Both the position numbers and the translations under genes were made by a program. The notes beneath the pieces are model-generated. The model saw nothing but the letters and a program-made list of their open reading frames with translations. It ran no database searches and was not told where the DNA came from. Positions 30,199 to 40,468 of a stretch of 64,000 bases of DNA are shown here, in pieces (the first letter of the stretch is position 1; every line of letters starts with the position of its first letter). The stretch is from NCBI GenBank assembly GCA_963585895.1, contig OY757915.1, forward strand, positions 90,104,532 to 90,168,531. Reading direction: 5' to 3'. The stretch is from Sepioteuthis lessoniana. Taxonomy: Eukaryota > Mollusca > Cephalopoda > Myopsida > Loliginidae.

Positions 30199-31353
30199 AT
30201 GGACAAAATAGAAAACTTTTTTAAAGAACCCTCCATGGAAAAGTTGGAGAGGCTGAGAAAAAGCGAGATAATGAAAATTGGCGAGAAGCTTGAGTTAAAT
30301 GTTCAGAAATCTATGAGGAAACATGAACTCGTGAGAAAAATAGCTGAACACATGGTGGACGAAAATGTGTTCGAGGAAGCAGCATTAGAGAAGCTACCGA
30401 CAGAAATAATAAGAATGACACCAGAACAAATTGAACTGGAGAAAGTCAAAATACAAGCCCAAATGGAACTACAGAGAAATAAGATGGAACTGGAGAAAGC
30501 AAAAATTCAGCAAGAAACGAGGCTGCGAGAAGTCGACTTGGCAATAAGAGGACGCAAAGGAAGCCATGACAGTTTCGAAGTAACGAAGCAAGCGAGGCTA
30601 GTCCCAAAATTTGAAGAAGCCAACGTAGACGGATACTTCGCACATTTTGAGCGAACTGCACTAAATCTCGGTTGGCCGAAAGAATGTTGGTCAATGCTAC
30701 TCCAAACTGTGCTGACAGGAAAAGCACAGCGAGCATATGCAACCCTGCCCACAGAAAATTGCGCCGACTATGATTTGGTGAAAGCAGCGGTTCTTAAAAG
30801 CTTCGAATTTGTTCCAGAAGCTTATAGACAGAAATTCAGAACACAGAGAAAAACTGAAAACCAGTCTTATGAGGAATTTCTGAGAGAAAAAGAGAATGCA
30901 CTGGATAAGTGGTGTGACTCTAAGAGGATAGACGGAGACGCTGAGAAACTCCGGCAGCTAATATTAGCAGAAGAATTCTTAAACTGTGTGCCAGAAGAAG
31001 TCAGGGTTCACCTAAGTGAAAGGAAAACTGAAGTGACTTATGAAATGGCCGCAATAGCAGACGAGTACATCCTCACACACCGAAAAACGAAGGAAAAAAC
31101 GTTCACGGGAAATAGAGTGAAGTTCAAAGCTGAGTCAAGCCCTGAAGGAAGACCTAAGGAAGAAAATAGAAGGACCTTCCAAAGTAGCAGCAGAACAGTG
31201 GTCTGCTTCAAATGTGGAAAGGCTGGGCACATAGCCATAAGGTGTCAGCTTGGAAAAGGTCCTGAAAGAAACCGAACCCAGCCGAGAAAACCTATAGGCT
31301 CATTATCTTCCATTGTCTCGGGGAAGGAAGAAAGCGGCCTGGTGGGTGTGTGA
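30199..31353 (+). CDS. Gag polyprotein of an LTR element, pol deleted (384 aa)
   Basis: An uninterrupted frame from the first ATG after the LTR. Residues about 75-115 are a Lys/Glu coiled coil. About 130-300 resembles the retrotransposon Gag/SCAN-like fold (FAHFERTALNLGWP, LTGKAQRAYATLP). 336-349 is a CCHC zinc knuckle (CFKCGKAGHIAIRC). The last about 22 codons, from about 31287, are not Gag: they are LTR sequence fused in frame by a deletion, ending at a TGA in the LTR. Protease, RT, RNase H and integrase are all missing. Gag would assemble particles and bind RNA. This copy could only move with enzymes from a relative. The intact frame argues for a fairly recent insertion. Confidence 0.93.
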   Translation: MDKIENFFKEPSMEKLERLRKSEIMKIGEKLELNVQKSMRKHELVRKIAEHMVDENVFEEAALEKLPTEIIRMTPEQIELEKVKIQAQMELQRNKMELEKAKIQQETRLREVDLAIRGRKGSHDSFEVTKQARLVPKFEEANVDGYFAHFERTALNLGWPKECWSMLLQTVLTGKAQRAYATLPTENCADYDLVKAAVLKSFEFVPEAYRQKFRTQRKTENQSYEEFLREKENALDKWCDSKRIDGDAEKLRQLILAEEFLNCVPEEVRVHLSERKTEVTYEMAAIADEYILTHRKTKEKTFTGNRVKFKAESSPEGRPKEENRRTFQSSSRTVVCFKCGKAGHIAIRCQLGKGPERNRTQPRKPIGSLSSIVSGKEESGLVGV

Positions 31354-31557
31354 TAGTGTGAAATTTGGAACCCCTTGCCAGCGGCGGTCAGTCTGGTCCT
31401 AAATTATTCCCTCACGTAATATGCCAGTTCTTATATGCCTGAGAGAAAAACTCTGAACGAGGACTTATTCTATAGGGGATCAAGTGCCAACCTGCCCCGT
31501 CTTCACACGTGCGAAAATAAAGTATCGTTTTGGGATTTTAATCAATTTCGCGTCAAA
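31287..31557 (+). mobile_element. Truncated 3' LTR of the gag-only element
   Basis: 271 bp colinear with 29742-30012 of the 5' LTR. The left 782 bp of the LTR and all of pol are missing. The join to gag lies at a run of A residues shared by both sides (AAAACC). The terminal CA has become AA. Confidence 0.92.
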
Positions 31558-31639
31558 ATATATATTACTGAACGGTAGCATAGATTGTATGAATAAAATA
31601 CGCTAATAAACAAATCTTTACCTCATAGAGGGACCCTGT

Positions 31640-31985
31640 CGGTGGAGCTGAGAATAAACTGACTATAGCCCCTGCAGAGGGAAGATCTCCCTCTTCACAT
31701 ATGTCCTGGGTATAACACTAAACTGCATCTTATGGCGAGGCTCTAGTTCCAGAGATCTGGGGAGAGTAGAGAAACTCTGCATTGCCATTACTCCCTGGAC
31801 TACTTTGACCCGGAGTAGTATTACCTGTTAGGCTCCCATCTATGGTTCAATTAGATCTTTTTGAAAATTATTCCTATTTCGATAGGAACAATTACACTGA
31901 AAATGTAAATATAAAAGTACTATCAATGCGATTCCCTAAACTCTTAGCATAAAATAACACTTGACAGGTTGACATGGCATTAAAA
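31640..31985 (+). repeat. R1-related head, variant subfamily
   Basis: Diverged head words (GACTATAGCCCCTGCAGAGG, TATGGCGAGGCTCTAG) and a different tail (CTTAGCATAAAATAACAC + AGGTTGACATGGCATT) ending in (CTAT)n. The same variant recurs at 35215-35865. Confidence 0.65.
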
Positions 31986-32214
31986 TCTATCTATCTATCT
32001 ATGAATTTCCTGTTTGTATGCCTGTCCATACCACTGTCACACTGCAGCTACGAAGCCTACCGACGGCATATTTGATATGAAAACTCACAAGACTTCCAAG
32101 TTTTGACTCTTCCAATGAAATCGTAAAATAATTACGGATTTTAGTTAATTATTTTACTTGCAAATTCTTATTTTTTTTTGTTAAACTTGGAATTTAAAGT
32201 AGCAGGATTTCTTA
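31986..32214. other. Nothing recognised
   Basis: AT-rich spacer following a (CTAT)n run. Confidence 0.4.
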
Positions 32215-32780
32215 TGTGATCGAGGTCAAGGCTCGAGTGGCATTTGTTTTACTTGGGGATATCAAGCAAGATATAAGTAAATTCGAAAATAGGCAGCTTA
32301 TTTTTAGAATCAATTGATATTCAATATTTTAAGATAAACAATTGTGTAGAATCAGCTGATATTTGAGTTTTAGCAATGACGTGTCACTAAAGGACTTAGC
32401 CGACGTATCAGTTGAGGATTACGTCATTATTAAGTTTAGGATGTATATACAAGGACGTATCTTAGGAAACTGCAGCGAGACATCGAGAAAGGGGACGGAC
32501 GACGGAGGAAGTCACACATGTACCGAACGGCTAACGAGCAGAAAAATCATAACAAAGTCATGTGCCTGCTCTTTCGTCTTTCACTGTATAACTGTCTGCC
32601 TATCTACTTTCTGACGTATTTCTTCTCGCTATCTCTTTTTTTCGGCTGACAACTGTAAAATTTGTCGAGAACAAAAAAAAATTTGGTATTATGCAATACC
32701 AGCGGAGTCGTGTTCAGTTTGACTCTTTTTTAGCACGGTGAGGTTAACACGGGGTCTGGCTGAAAGGAAAAGGGTACCAT
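32215..32780 (+). other. Possible solo LTR or promoter-like segment
   Basis: Richer in CG than its surroundings, with a TATA-like ATGTATATACAAGG and a TGACGT-type word at 32610. The TG start at 32215 and the size suit an LTR, but no partner or target duplication was found. The 83-codon plus-strand frame at 32363-32614 has no recognisable domain. Confidence 0.28.
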
Positions 32781-32906
32781 TACATAGTACTAAATTTCTA
32801 AACGAATCTAATTTGCTGAGGTAATAAATATGGTCTTGTTAATTCGTCGGGATTTGTTTTACATAATTCAGTATCAAAGAAAAATTAAACAATGATATAT
32901 TTTCAG

Positions 32907-33040
32907 AGCTACAAGTGTCTGAATTTTGTTCCTCACAATCTAATAATTGTAGCACTGAGTTTTGGTACTCAGACATGACAAATATACAAGGACAAACCTC
33001 CAAGTCGTCGATACCAAAGCTCACTCAATACATTCCTACA
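32907..33040 (+). CDS. Possible exon, unidentified
   Basis: Acceptor ATATATTTTCAG, then an open frame entered in phase 1 (LQVSEFCSSQSNNCSTEFWY, then Thr/Ser/Gln-rich to PKLTQYIPTTC). A weak donor CTT|GTAAAA lies near 33038. The composition is coding-like, but no partner exon is established. It could be a transposon remnant. Confidence 0.25.
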
Positions 33041-33475
33041 ACTTGTAAAAAAAGTCGACTGCATCTCTGCAAATAGGTAAAACAGCCCCCAACGAGTGTC
33101 CTGGATATAACACTAAACCATCGAATAGTGAGGCTCCAATCCAGGAATTTTGGAAGATAAAGTGTTCCCCTTCATTGTCATTACTTCCAGGTTTACTATG
33201 ACGCAGGATAGCAATGCCTGTTTGGGTCCACTCTTTGGTTCAAATAGAAATTTATAATCATTTTCTAAACCTGAAACTATTTAACTGTGTGCAAACAAAT
33301 GATTAATATCAAATCGAATTATTAGTATTAGAGAGTAATGATTGAAACCATTGACTGTGTGCAAATAGAACTATTAGTATGAGATAGCAATACTTGAAAC
33401 CATTTAATTGTATACAAACAAATGAGCACAGGCTCGTTTTAAAATGTTCCCTGCTAATTATTCATTTGCGAAACG
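33041..33475 (+). repeat. R1 copy without tail
   Basis: Head (GACTGCATCTCTGCAAATAG to TTTGGGTCCACTC), then body units with GTGTGCAAACAAATGA and AATAGAACTATTAGTA. The hairpin tail is missing. Confidence 0.75.
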
Positions 33476-33479
33476 TATA

Positions 33480-33863
33480 AAGAATGTTTGAGTAAATAAT
33501 AAAGAAACATTTAGTCCCGAGCACTTTCAGAATTTTTAAAGGCCATCATCGGGCGTTGTTTGCAAAATGTAAAAATTGTTTTTAAAAAAGATTTTAGGTT
33601 TTTTTTATAACATTGCAAAAACTACGTAAACGTAAATTTTTGATTAAACTGAGAAGTTAATGACATCGAACGAATTTAAAACAGAATGCTACAAACGGAA
33701 ATAGAATATTATCAAGTGAAATAGAATATTAAAAAAAAATGACTAAAGGCATTTCAAAACATTATCGCTATTTTCGAAGTTAGTTATATTAATTCGAGGT
33801 GTTTTGTTTTTATGTAGGGCTTCTAGGATTTCTAGTCGAAGCTTATTAATTTCGTGTGTTATT
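33480..33863. other. AT-rich spacer, fold-back-like end at left
   Basis: 33490-33560 has words (AACATTTAGTCCCGAGCACT, GGCCATCATCGGGCG) typical of terminal parts of small fold-back transposons. No matching arm was found. Confidence 0.3.
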
Positions 33864-33995
33864 ATAATAAACAATTTCAGTAAATTCATCTACCAACTCC
33901 AAACTAAAAGCAAAGAACTTGTCAGGAAACTTGAAAGTATCCTAAAAAATTTTCTAGACAAAATTTCTTTTTGTTATTTAATCAAACATGCTTAA
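33864..33995 (+). CDS. Possible terminal exon, coiled-coil-like
   Basis: Acceptor ATAAACAATTTCAG at about 33879, then a frame reading KFIYQLQTKSKELVRKLESI and ending at TAA (33993-33995). Short and helix-prone. No partner exon was found with matching phase 2, so chance is likely enough. Confidence 0.22.
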   Translation: MINNFSKFIYQLQTKSKELVRKLESILKNFLDKISFCYLIKHA

Positions 33996-34027
33996 ATGAA
34001 GGACTGCTGCCCAACAGCACATATTTT

Positions 34028-34033
<6 letters not shown>

Positions 34034-34071
<38 letters not shown>

Positions 34072-34074
34072 ACG

Positions 34075-34139
<65 letters not shown>
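34034..34139. repeat. (AT)n-(CA)n-(AT)n microsatellite
   Basis: Three abutting dinucleotide runs, followed at 34140-34200 by an R1-like tail (GGATTTGGCACTAAATAAGC). Confidence 0.93.
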
Positions 34140-34146
<7 letters not shown>

Positions 34147-34200
34147 GGATTTGGCACTAAATAAGCTACACAGGTTGATGTGGCATAAGGCCTAAAAAAT

Positions 34201-34660
34201 CAACCAACCCTTTTTCACACAGTCGGCCCAAACTTTTTATGCAATGTGCAATGAAATAACTTATGGGGCCCCACCGATATTAGGAGTCCAGAATTTTTGT
34301 TTCATTTGTTTCATAGTAGTTCCACCCTTGTTCCTTCTTCTATAGAAAGAGGAGTCAAATTACAAGGACCCTTTTTCAGATCGGACCCACATCAAATACC
34401 AAAACAAAATGCCAAATATGGAATTTCTCTCAAGGAAATGAACATTTCAGGTATTCTAGCCTTTTTCGTACTTTATCTCTAAAACGCGGAAACAACGAAT
34501 ATAAAGACATTCATTCATTCACTGTATCCATATTTTTTCAACAATTCATTTTGTACATTTTCAGTTTACTTTTAAATCTCCAAATGTGTCTTTCTCAAAC
34601 CAGAAGGTTTTTAACAATTCACACAACAAAGAAAGAAGATATGCGGCCAACTTCACTGGT
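34201..34660. other. Nothing recognised
   Basis: AT-rich spacer. A 61-codon frame at 34297-34482 has no support. Confidence 0.35.
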
Positions 34661-34662
34661 AA

Positions 34663-34892
34663 TAGGAAGCGCTCGTAATGTAACGGTTGGAAAGAGACTC
34701 GGTGATTCGAGTTCAAATCCGACACCAAGCTGTTTACATTTCACCTCGCGCAAATAACTTTGGGAAAGGTATGAATGAAACTCTTCTCTTTTCAGCTATG
34801 AGTAAATAGTAGGGAAGACTGAGCTCTTTAACATTGATGAGGCAACTGGTCTAGGAGAAGGAAAACACTGAATTCAAACCTGTTGTTCTCCA
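34663..34892 (+). mobile_element. SINE A copy, 3'-truncated
   Basis: A box TCGTAATGTAACGG, B box GAGTTCAAATCCG, core TTTGGGAAAGGTATGAAT and TCTAGGAGAAGGAAAACACT. The TCATATCC end is missing. Confidence 0.85.
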
Positions 34893-34956
34893 ATAAGGAG
34901 TTGGATAAATACATGCTTCATTGGTAACAGGCAATGTTTATTAAAAGTAAGAAAAG

Positions 34957-35179
34957 TCGGCGACCGTAGTCGAGGGCGACCTGAAGGCTCCCTTTTCAAT
35001 AGCTACGATAACGAGGTGTAGGGGAGGGCGTTACTTCTTTCCCTAGATTGCTCCACTTTACCCTTGATCCATACCTTATCATGCTGAGTATTAAGCAAAG
35101 AGGGATCAAGTATCATATGTTGAGTCTTTGGTATGACTCGAACTAGGATTTAACCCTTGTCTCCTGGGTCATTGGCGAC
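34957..35179 (-). mobile_element. SINE B copy
   Basis: GGCGACCGTAGTCGAGGGCG to TCCTGGGTCATTGGCGACTG on plus. The tRNA-like head on minus is degenerate. Confidence 0.8.
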
Positions 35180-35214
35180 TGGATAACCGAAAAGATTCCC
35201 TCTATTCAACTATA

Positions 35215-35865
35215 AATGCACCAGCACCCTCTCGGTGGGGCTAAAACGCTGACTGTATCCCCATCAGAGGGGTTGGATCTCTCTAAAAGGGAGTGTCTTG
35301 GATATGACATTAAAATCTCTGCAATAATGAAATTCCACGTTAGGAGCTCTGAGGAGTGTGGCGTACCTCTTCATTGCTGTGTCCCGGATATGACATTAAA
35401 CATTCTGATAGTGAGGCTCCAGCCCTGGAACTTTGGGGAATATGGATTAAATTTTCATTGCCATTACATTCAGGTCCAACCTGTAAAATATCCCAACTGC
35501 ATCTCTACAGAGATGTAAAGTTCCTCACCAAACGAGTATCTTGGATGTGACACTAACCCATCATACTGATGGTAAGGCTTCATTCCAAGAGCTTTGGGGG
35601 ATGCGGTGTAACCCTTCATTGCTATTACTCCTAGGTCTACTTTGACCCAGAGTGATATTAACTGTTAGGGTCCCATCTATGGGGGAAGTAGATCTGTCTA
35701 AGAATTATTTGTATTCTTTAGGTCTGTACAAAAAACAAAACAAAACAAACACTCCAAAGAAACAACAACATGAAAGTGTCAATGCAAACGTGCATGTTTA
35801 CCTAACCTCTTAGCATAAGTTAACACTATCCAGGTTGACATGTCGTTAAAATCAATTAGTTAATT
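35215..35865 (+). repeat. R1-related heads in tandem
   Basis: Three successive diverged head units (start words at about 35235, 35380 and 35495, each with GTGTCTTGGATATGACA-like text). They end in the variant tail CTTAGCATAAGTTAACAC + AGGTTGACATGTCG. Confidence 0.7.
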
Positions 35866-36170
35866 AATCTAACGAGGTCAATATTTTATGTAAAGAAAAT
35901 GCGATAGAAATTTACTTAAAGTTTAAAGTTCAAAGACTATAATGCGGTACTCTATGAATAAATAAATATATGAATAAACAAATAAATAAATATTAAAAGG
36001 AAATAAAGATAGCAGCTGGTACGGCCGTTCCAGTCTGAAGTCTTACAAGTATTATTTTTAAATGTTGATTTGAAGGTCATTCGATAAATAAGGTGATTTT
36101 GTTACCTATGATTTTTGGTAATAGGAAACACTTTACAGTTACACTTTTTGCCATAAAATCAATCGTGATT
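35866..36170. other. Nothing recognised
   Basis: AT-rich spacer with a short AATAAATA-rich run. Confidence 0.4.
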
Positions 36171-36171
36171 G

Positions 36172-36548
36172 AAACCAAGTCGGCTAGGACCGTATATTAC
36201 ACCGACTGCATTTTTGAAGAAGACCCTTCCATATCGACAAGTGTCCTGGATATAAGACTAAACTCTCTGGTGGTGAGGCTCTAGTCATGGAGCTCTGGTG
36301 AATGGAGAGTACCATTTCATTGTCATTACTTCCACATCCACTCCGATCCGAACTGGCCGTACCTGATCGGGTCCCATCTATGGGTCAAATAGAACTGTTT
36401 GACTATTTAACTGTGCTAACAAATGACTCTTAAATTGAATTGTTAGAGTTACGTAGAAATACTTGCAACCACTTAACTGTTCAAACAAATGATTAATAAT
36501 AAATAGAATTATTAGTGTTAGATAGCAGTACTTGAGGTTATTTAACTG
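36172..36548 (+). repeat. R1 copy, head and short body
   Basis: ACACCGACTGCATTTTTGAA to GGGTCCCATCTATGGGTC, then two to three body units. It abuts an oppositely oriented R1 copy. Confidence 0.75.
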
Positions 36549-37075
36549 TATGCTGACCTATAGATAGGACCCTATCAGGAGCTACCACTCCGGGCCAGAG
36601 TGGATTTGGGAGCGATTACAATGAAATGGTACTCAGCATTCCCTAAAGCTAATATTTTTGTTTACACACATTTAAATGTCAAAACAGTTCTATTTCAAAC
36701 AATTCAGTTTAGCATAAGTACGCAGTTTTAATGTCAAAACGGTGCTATTTCAAACTATTCGATTTAGTATAAGTATAAATTTTTGTTTACATACAGTTAA
36801 ATGTAAAAACAGTTAATTTCTAACAATTCAGTTTAGCGTATTTACAAAGTTTAGTTCTATTTGACCCATAGATAGCACCCTATCTGGTGCTACTAGTCCG
36901 GGTTAGAGTGGATTCGAGAGCGATGGCAATGAAGGGGTACTCTGTATTCCCCAAAGCTCCAGCATTACTGGAGCCTCACCATCAGATTGTTTAGTGTCTT
37001 ATCCAGGACACCCCAGTGGGGGAAGTTTTACCCCTCTGCACAAGAATGCGGCGTGTTGTTTTGAACAAATCCTTG
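36549..37075 (-). repeat. R1 copies, head-containing, reverse
   Basis: A partial head (36555-36650), body units, then a second head (36855-37050) ending CCCCTCTGCACAAGAATGC. Together with the preceding entry this makes an imperfect inverted pair. Confidence 0.75.
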
Positions 37076-37084
37076 AAGTAGCAC

Positions 37085-37975
37085 AATAAACATCAGCTGT
37101 ACAGCCACTTGCTTCCCATCTCACAAACCATCGAAGTAAGACGAATGGGACATACTGGGCACTGATGGATGGTTTGGTTGGTTGATTTGGTTGGTTTTAT
37201 GGCATATCAACCTTTGTAGGTTATTTAACGCCAAATCCATTTTTATGTAAATAATCTGTTCTATTGAAAACAGTTAAGTTTAGCATAAGTACACAGTTTA
37301 ATTGTCAAAAACATTTCCATTTCAAACTATTCAAGCAGTTATATGTAACAATTCAGTTAAGTGTAAATACAGTTTTAATGTCAAAAAACAGTTCTATTTC
37401 AAATAATTCAGTTAAGCATAAGCATGCAGTTTAAGTGTAAGTACGGTTTAATTATCAAAAACGTTTCTATTTCAAGATATTCAGTTTACTCAAGTCAGTT
37501 TAGCATAAGTATGCTGTTAGTTCTATTTAACCCATAGATAGGGCCCTATCAGGTGCTACCACTCCGGGCCAGAGTGGACCTGGGAGCGATGGCAATGAAG
37601 GGGTACTCCGCATTCCCCAAAGCTCCAGCATTGCTGGAACTTCACCATCACATTGTTTATTGTTATATCTAGGACACTCGTTGGGCGGGGTCTTACCCCT
37701 CTGCAGAGAAGCAGTCGGTGTATTCTACAGCCCCAGCCGACTGGGCAGGGCACTGATGGAGAAGTACTAACTCATATGTATTGTTCTGTGAAGCTCCATG
37801 AATAGATTCTACAGTTTTGGCCGACCAGCAAAGACTCATATACATTAGGTCTATTCGGACACTAGGTACAGTTTAGAGGACCTGCCTGGAGCGAAGAACA
37901 ATAGGCTCGGATGGTGAGAGACAATCAGGGAACTATGTGCTATCGGGTGACTTGTTGATGACGATGATTATGATG
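37085..37975 (+). mobile_element. Non-LTR retrotransposon relic interrupted by R1
   Basis: Left part 37085-37168 (CATCAGCTGTACAGCCACTT, matching the HQLYGHL region) and right part 37748-37975, ending GATGACGATGATTATGATG. The R1 copy 37169-37747 sits between duplicated GGGCACTGATGG. Strongly decayed. Confidence 0.8.
37169..37747 (-). mobile_element. R1, complete copy with 12-bp target duplication
   Basis: 579 bp flanked by GGGCACTGATGG (37157-37168, 37748-37759) in a LINE relic, which fixes the ends of R1. In R1 orientation it starts TGCCCAGTCGGCTGGGGCTG and ends with the hairpin tail and AACCAACCAAACCAT. There are no terminal inverted repeats or long terminal repeats. The variable-length direct repeat and simple-repeat tail fit target-primed reverse transcription. 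Confidence 0.88.
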
Positions 37976-38190
37976 AAAAACTTGGTTAAGGAGATGATGC
38001 AATATTATTTTTCTTACAGTTTCAAGGCTGGAGAATTTGGTAAAATAATACCTAATAATTTCCGTTTTCAGTGTATGATATTCCTCAAGTATGAATAAAA
38101 TCCTGGTATCATGAGTTTAAGAGAAAATTAACTTTTTACAAAAGATTGATACTTGTGTAATTATTCATGGGTGATTACATATATAAAAAA
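37976..38190. other. Nothing recognised
   Basis: AT-rich spacer before (CA)n. Confidence 0.4.
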
Positions 38191-38197
38191 AGCCCAA

Positions 38198-38198
<1 letters not shown>

Positions 38199-38232
<34 letters not shown>

Positions 38233-38321
38233 CGAAGAAAAAATAACTTGAAGAGAAATCAGAAACCACTTTCACACACACACACCGCGAAGAAAAAATA
38301 ACTGGAAGAGAAATCAGAAAC

Positions 38322-38353
<32 letters not shown>
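38199..38353. repeat. (CA)n with a duplicated spacer
   Basis: Three CA runs separated by two nearly identical units of about 45 bp (CGAAGAAAAAATAACTTGAA / CGAAGAAAAAATAACTGGAA ... AGAGAAATCAGAAACC). A compound tandem repeat. Confidence 0.9.
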
Positions 38354-38357
<4 letters not shown>

Positions 38358-38497
38358 ACTACCCATGGTAAAACAACAAAAGCATATCAAAGACCAATTT
38401 GGAGTAAAACAGATTAAGTTAGACACATAAGTTAGAATTTAATTGAGGCGAGAGAAAGTCACAAGAGAAGAAAAAACACGATGCTACTCGTTATGGG

Positions 38498-38715
38498 TGT
38501 AAAGTCTTTATATCTGAGGTAATGGATACTTGCTAGGTATGGACTATTACCAAGATGAATAGATAAGATGGATGATGATTAAAGACAGAGGGAAAACGAA
38601 CAACTGCTGCCATGCCTGGTATATTCCTTTATTGACCAAAACCCCCGGATGTGGTAGGGGCAATAACCCCTGTGGCATCAGAGGTTATTTCCCTTTTGTT
38701 AGTTAGGATATTACA
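38498..38715 (-). repeat. 3' LTR of the Ty3 element
   Basis: TGTAAAGTC...GATATTACA on plus, with inverted ends TGTAA/TTACA. Preceded (in element sense) by the polypurine tract at about 38716-38750. Confidence 0.93.
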
Positions 38716-38726
38716 ATGCTCTCTCT

Positions 38727-38750
<24 letters not shown>
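38716..38750 (-). promoter_or_regulatory. Polypurine tract of the Ty3 element
   Basis: On the minus strand a long A-run followed by GAGAGAGAGCAT directly before the 3' LTR, the usual site for plus-strand priming. Confidence 0.75.
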
Positions 38751-38757
<7 letters not shown>

Positions 38758-38971
38758 TGATAACAACAATGACAGTGGTGGTAATAATTATCTGGTGAGG
38801 GAGTTCATTCAGTCTGTGAAGTGATTGGGATGCTTGAACAGATGGCTCGGACTCTATGTCGGAGGAGATGTCTGTTAACCTGAATGAGAGAAAAGAAAAT
38901 GATGATGGTTCAGACTATTGTGTACGGGTATGTTTATTATTATTATTATTATTATTATTATTTTTTTTTTG

Positions 38972-40468
38972 TTAGTGGTCAAATCTTTTGGTTGGCCGTT
39001 TTGTTCTGCTTGAACACCTGAGGTTTAGAGTTGTGTGTTGTGTTTGGTGGTCTTTGTATTCTGGTGGTGTTGTCGTATGTGTGTAGCTTTCATCTTCAGA
39101 TGAGGGGTAATCCAGTAGTTTATGTGCAGGGTTTGTTATTGGCTTAGGGATTTTTTTGAAGAAGCTGGAATTTCTTGTAGTTTGGCTACCTTTGTGTGTG
39201 GCGGTGATCATGAATCCCTTTTTCTTTATAATAGTCATTGGGTTAGGCTGGTAAGGTGTGAGAGCCTTTGAGGTGTTGTCGCTTTTTACAATGACTGTAT
39301 CACCCACCCTGAGATCATTGGGTTTCACGTACGCTTTTGTATCAGCGTATTGCTTTATTTTTCTCTTGGCTTCGGTGTCACGCTCCCTAATGCTGGGGTC
39401 TTCAGCAATGGGTGTGATCAGGTGTGACAGGTGGTTTTTTATGGTCCGGCCAAATAAGATTGTGGCTGGGGGTGCGCCGGTGGTGCAATGTGGTGTCGTC
39501 CGGTAGTCCAGCAGGAATTTGAATAATTCCTGCTTCCAGCTTCGACCTTTATCTAAGGCAGCTTTAATAGACTTTTTTACAGTGCGCATGAAGCGTTCTG
39601 TTTCCCCGTTGGCCTGGGGCCATAGGGGTGTTATTCTCCTGTGTCTGAATCCAGTGATGGAGGCATAGGTTTTGAATTCGTGGCTGTTGAATGGTGGGCC
39701 ATTGTCCGTTTTGAGGGAGACTGGCACACCAAATTCGGCGAATATCTTGTCTAGGCGGGGTATGACTGATGTTGTTGAGATGGAGTCCAGGATGTCGACA
39801 ACAACATAGCGTGAGTATTCGTCTGTGACAACGAGGAGGTACTTTCCATTTAGGAGGTGTCCAAAGTCAGCACTGACTTCTGCCCATGGGGCTGCTGGTA
39901 GTGGGGACATTTGCAGAGGCTCTCGATTTATGGTCGGTTTATGGGTACTGATCTGACAGGTGTGGCAGTTCTTGATGTTTTCTTCCACTAGAGGCAGCAT
40001 GTTTTTGAACCAGACCTTTTCTCGGAGGAGAGCCATGGTTTTCACAATGCCTTGGTGTTCAGCATGTACTATTTTGACAGCTCTGTTTTGTAGTGCTTCA
40101 GGCAGTACTATTCGGTATCCTTTAAGGATGATGCTATCCTTGTGTGCAAGTGATAGTTCGGCACGATTGGCGTGCAGAGTGTGGAATGTTGCTTTGTTTA
40201 TGCCATCCTCGACACCATGCCATTTGTTGGTAAGGATGGCTTGGATGACGGTGGTGAGTGTCTTGTCTTTTGCCGTTTCCGTTGCAACTTCGTCAATTGT
40301 CATTGCTTTGGGGGTTGAGGTTGAGAGGATGAAGTTTATATATTCCTCCGCTATTTTTTGTTCTCTGTCGCTTGGTGGTAGGTGCGTTGGATGGCGGCTG
40401 AGATAGTCAGCTGGGTTGTCATGGCCTGGTCTGTATATGACGGTCATGTCGTATGGTTGCGTTCTCAA
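38972..40468 (-). CDS. Ty3 element: end of RNase H plus integrase (498 codons)
   Basis: An open frame continuous with RNase H upstream; the ATG at 40468 is internal. It starts with the RNase H C-terminus (GHDNPADYLSRHP). It then has an HHCC zinc region (H..H with CHTC) and the DDE core: Asp in SADFG, Asp in KTDNGPPF, Glu in GETERF. All three catalytic residues are present. The tail is an integrase C-terminal domain, with no clear chromodomain. Confidence 0.92.
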   Translation of the reverse strand: MRTQPYDMTVIYRPGHDNPADYLSRHPTHLPPSDREQKIAEEYINFILSTSTPKAMTIDEVATETAKDKTLTTVIQAILTNKWHGVEDGINKATFHTLHANRAELSLAHKDSIILKGYRIVLPEALQNRAVKIVHAEHQGIVKTMALLREKVWFKNMLPLVEENIKNCHTCQISTHKPTINREPLQMSPLPAAPWAEVSADFGHLLNGKYLLVVTDEYSRYVVVDILDSISTTSVIPRLDKIFAEFGVPVSLKTDNGPPFNSHEFKTYASITGFRHRRITPLWPQANGETERFMRTVKKSIKAALDKGRSWKQELFKFLLDYRTTPHCTTGAPPATILFGRTIKNHLSHLITPIAEDPSIRERDTEAKRKIKQYADTKAYVKPNDLRVGDTVIVKSDNTSKALTPYQPNPMTIIKKKGFMITATHKGSQTTRNSSFFKKIPKPITNPAHKLLDYPSSEDESYTHTTTPPEYKDHQTQHTTLNLRCSSRTKRPTKRFDH

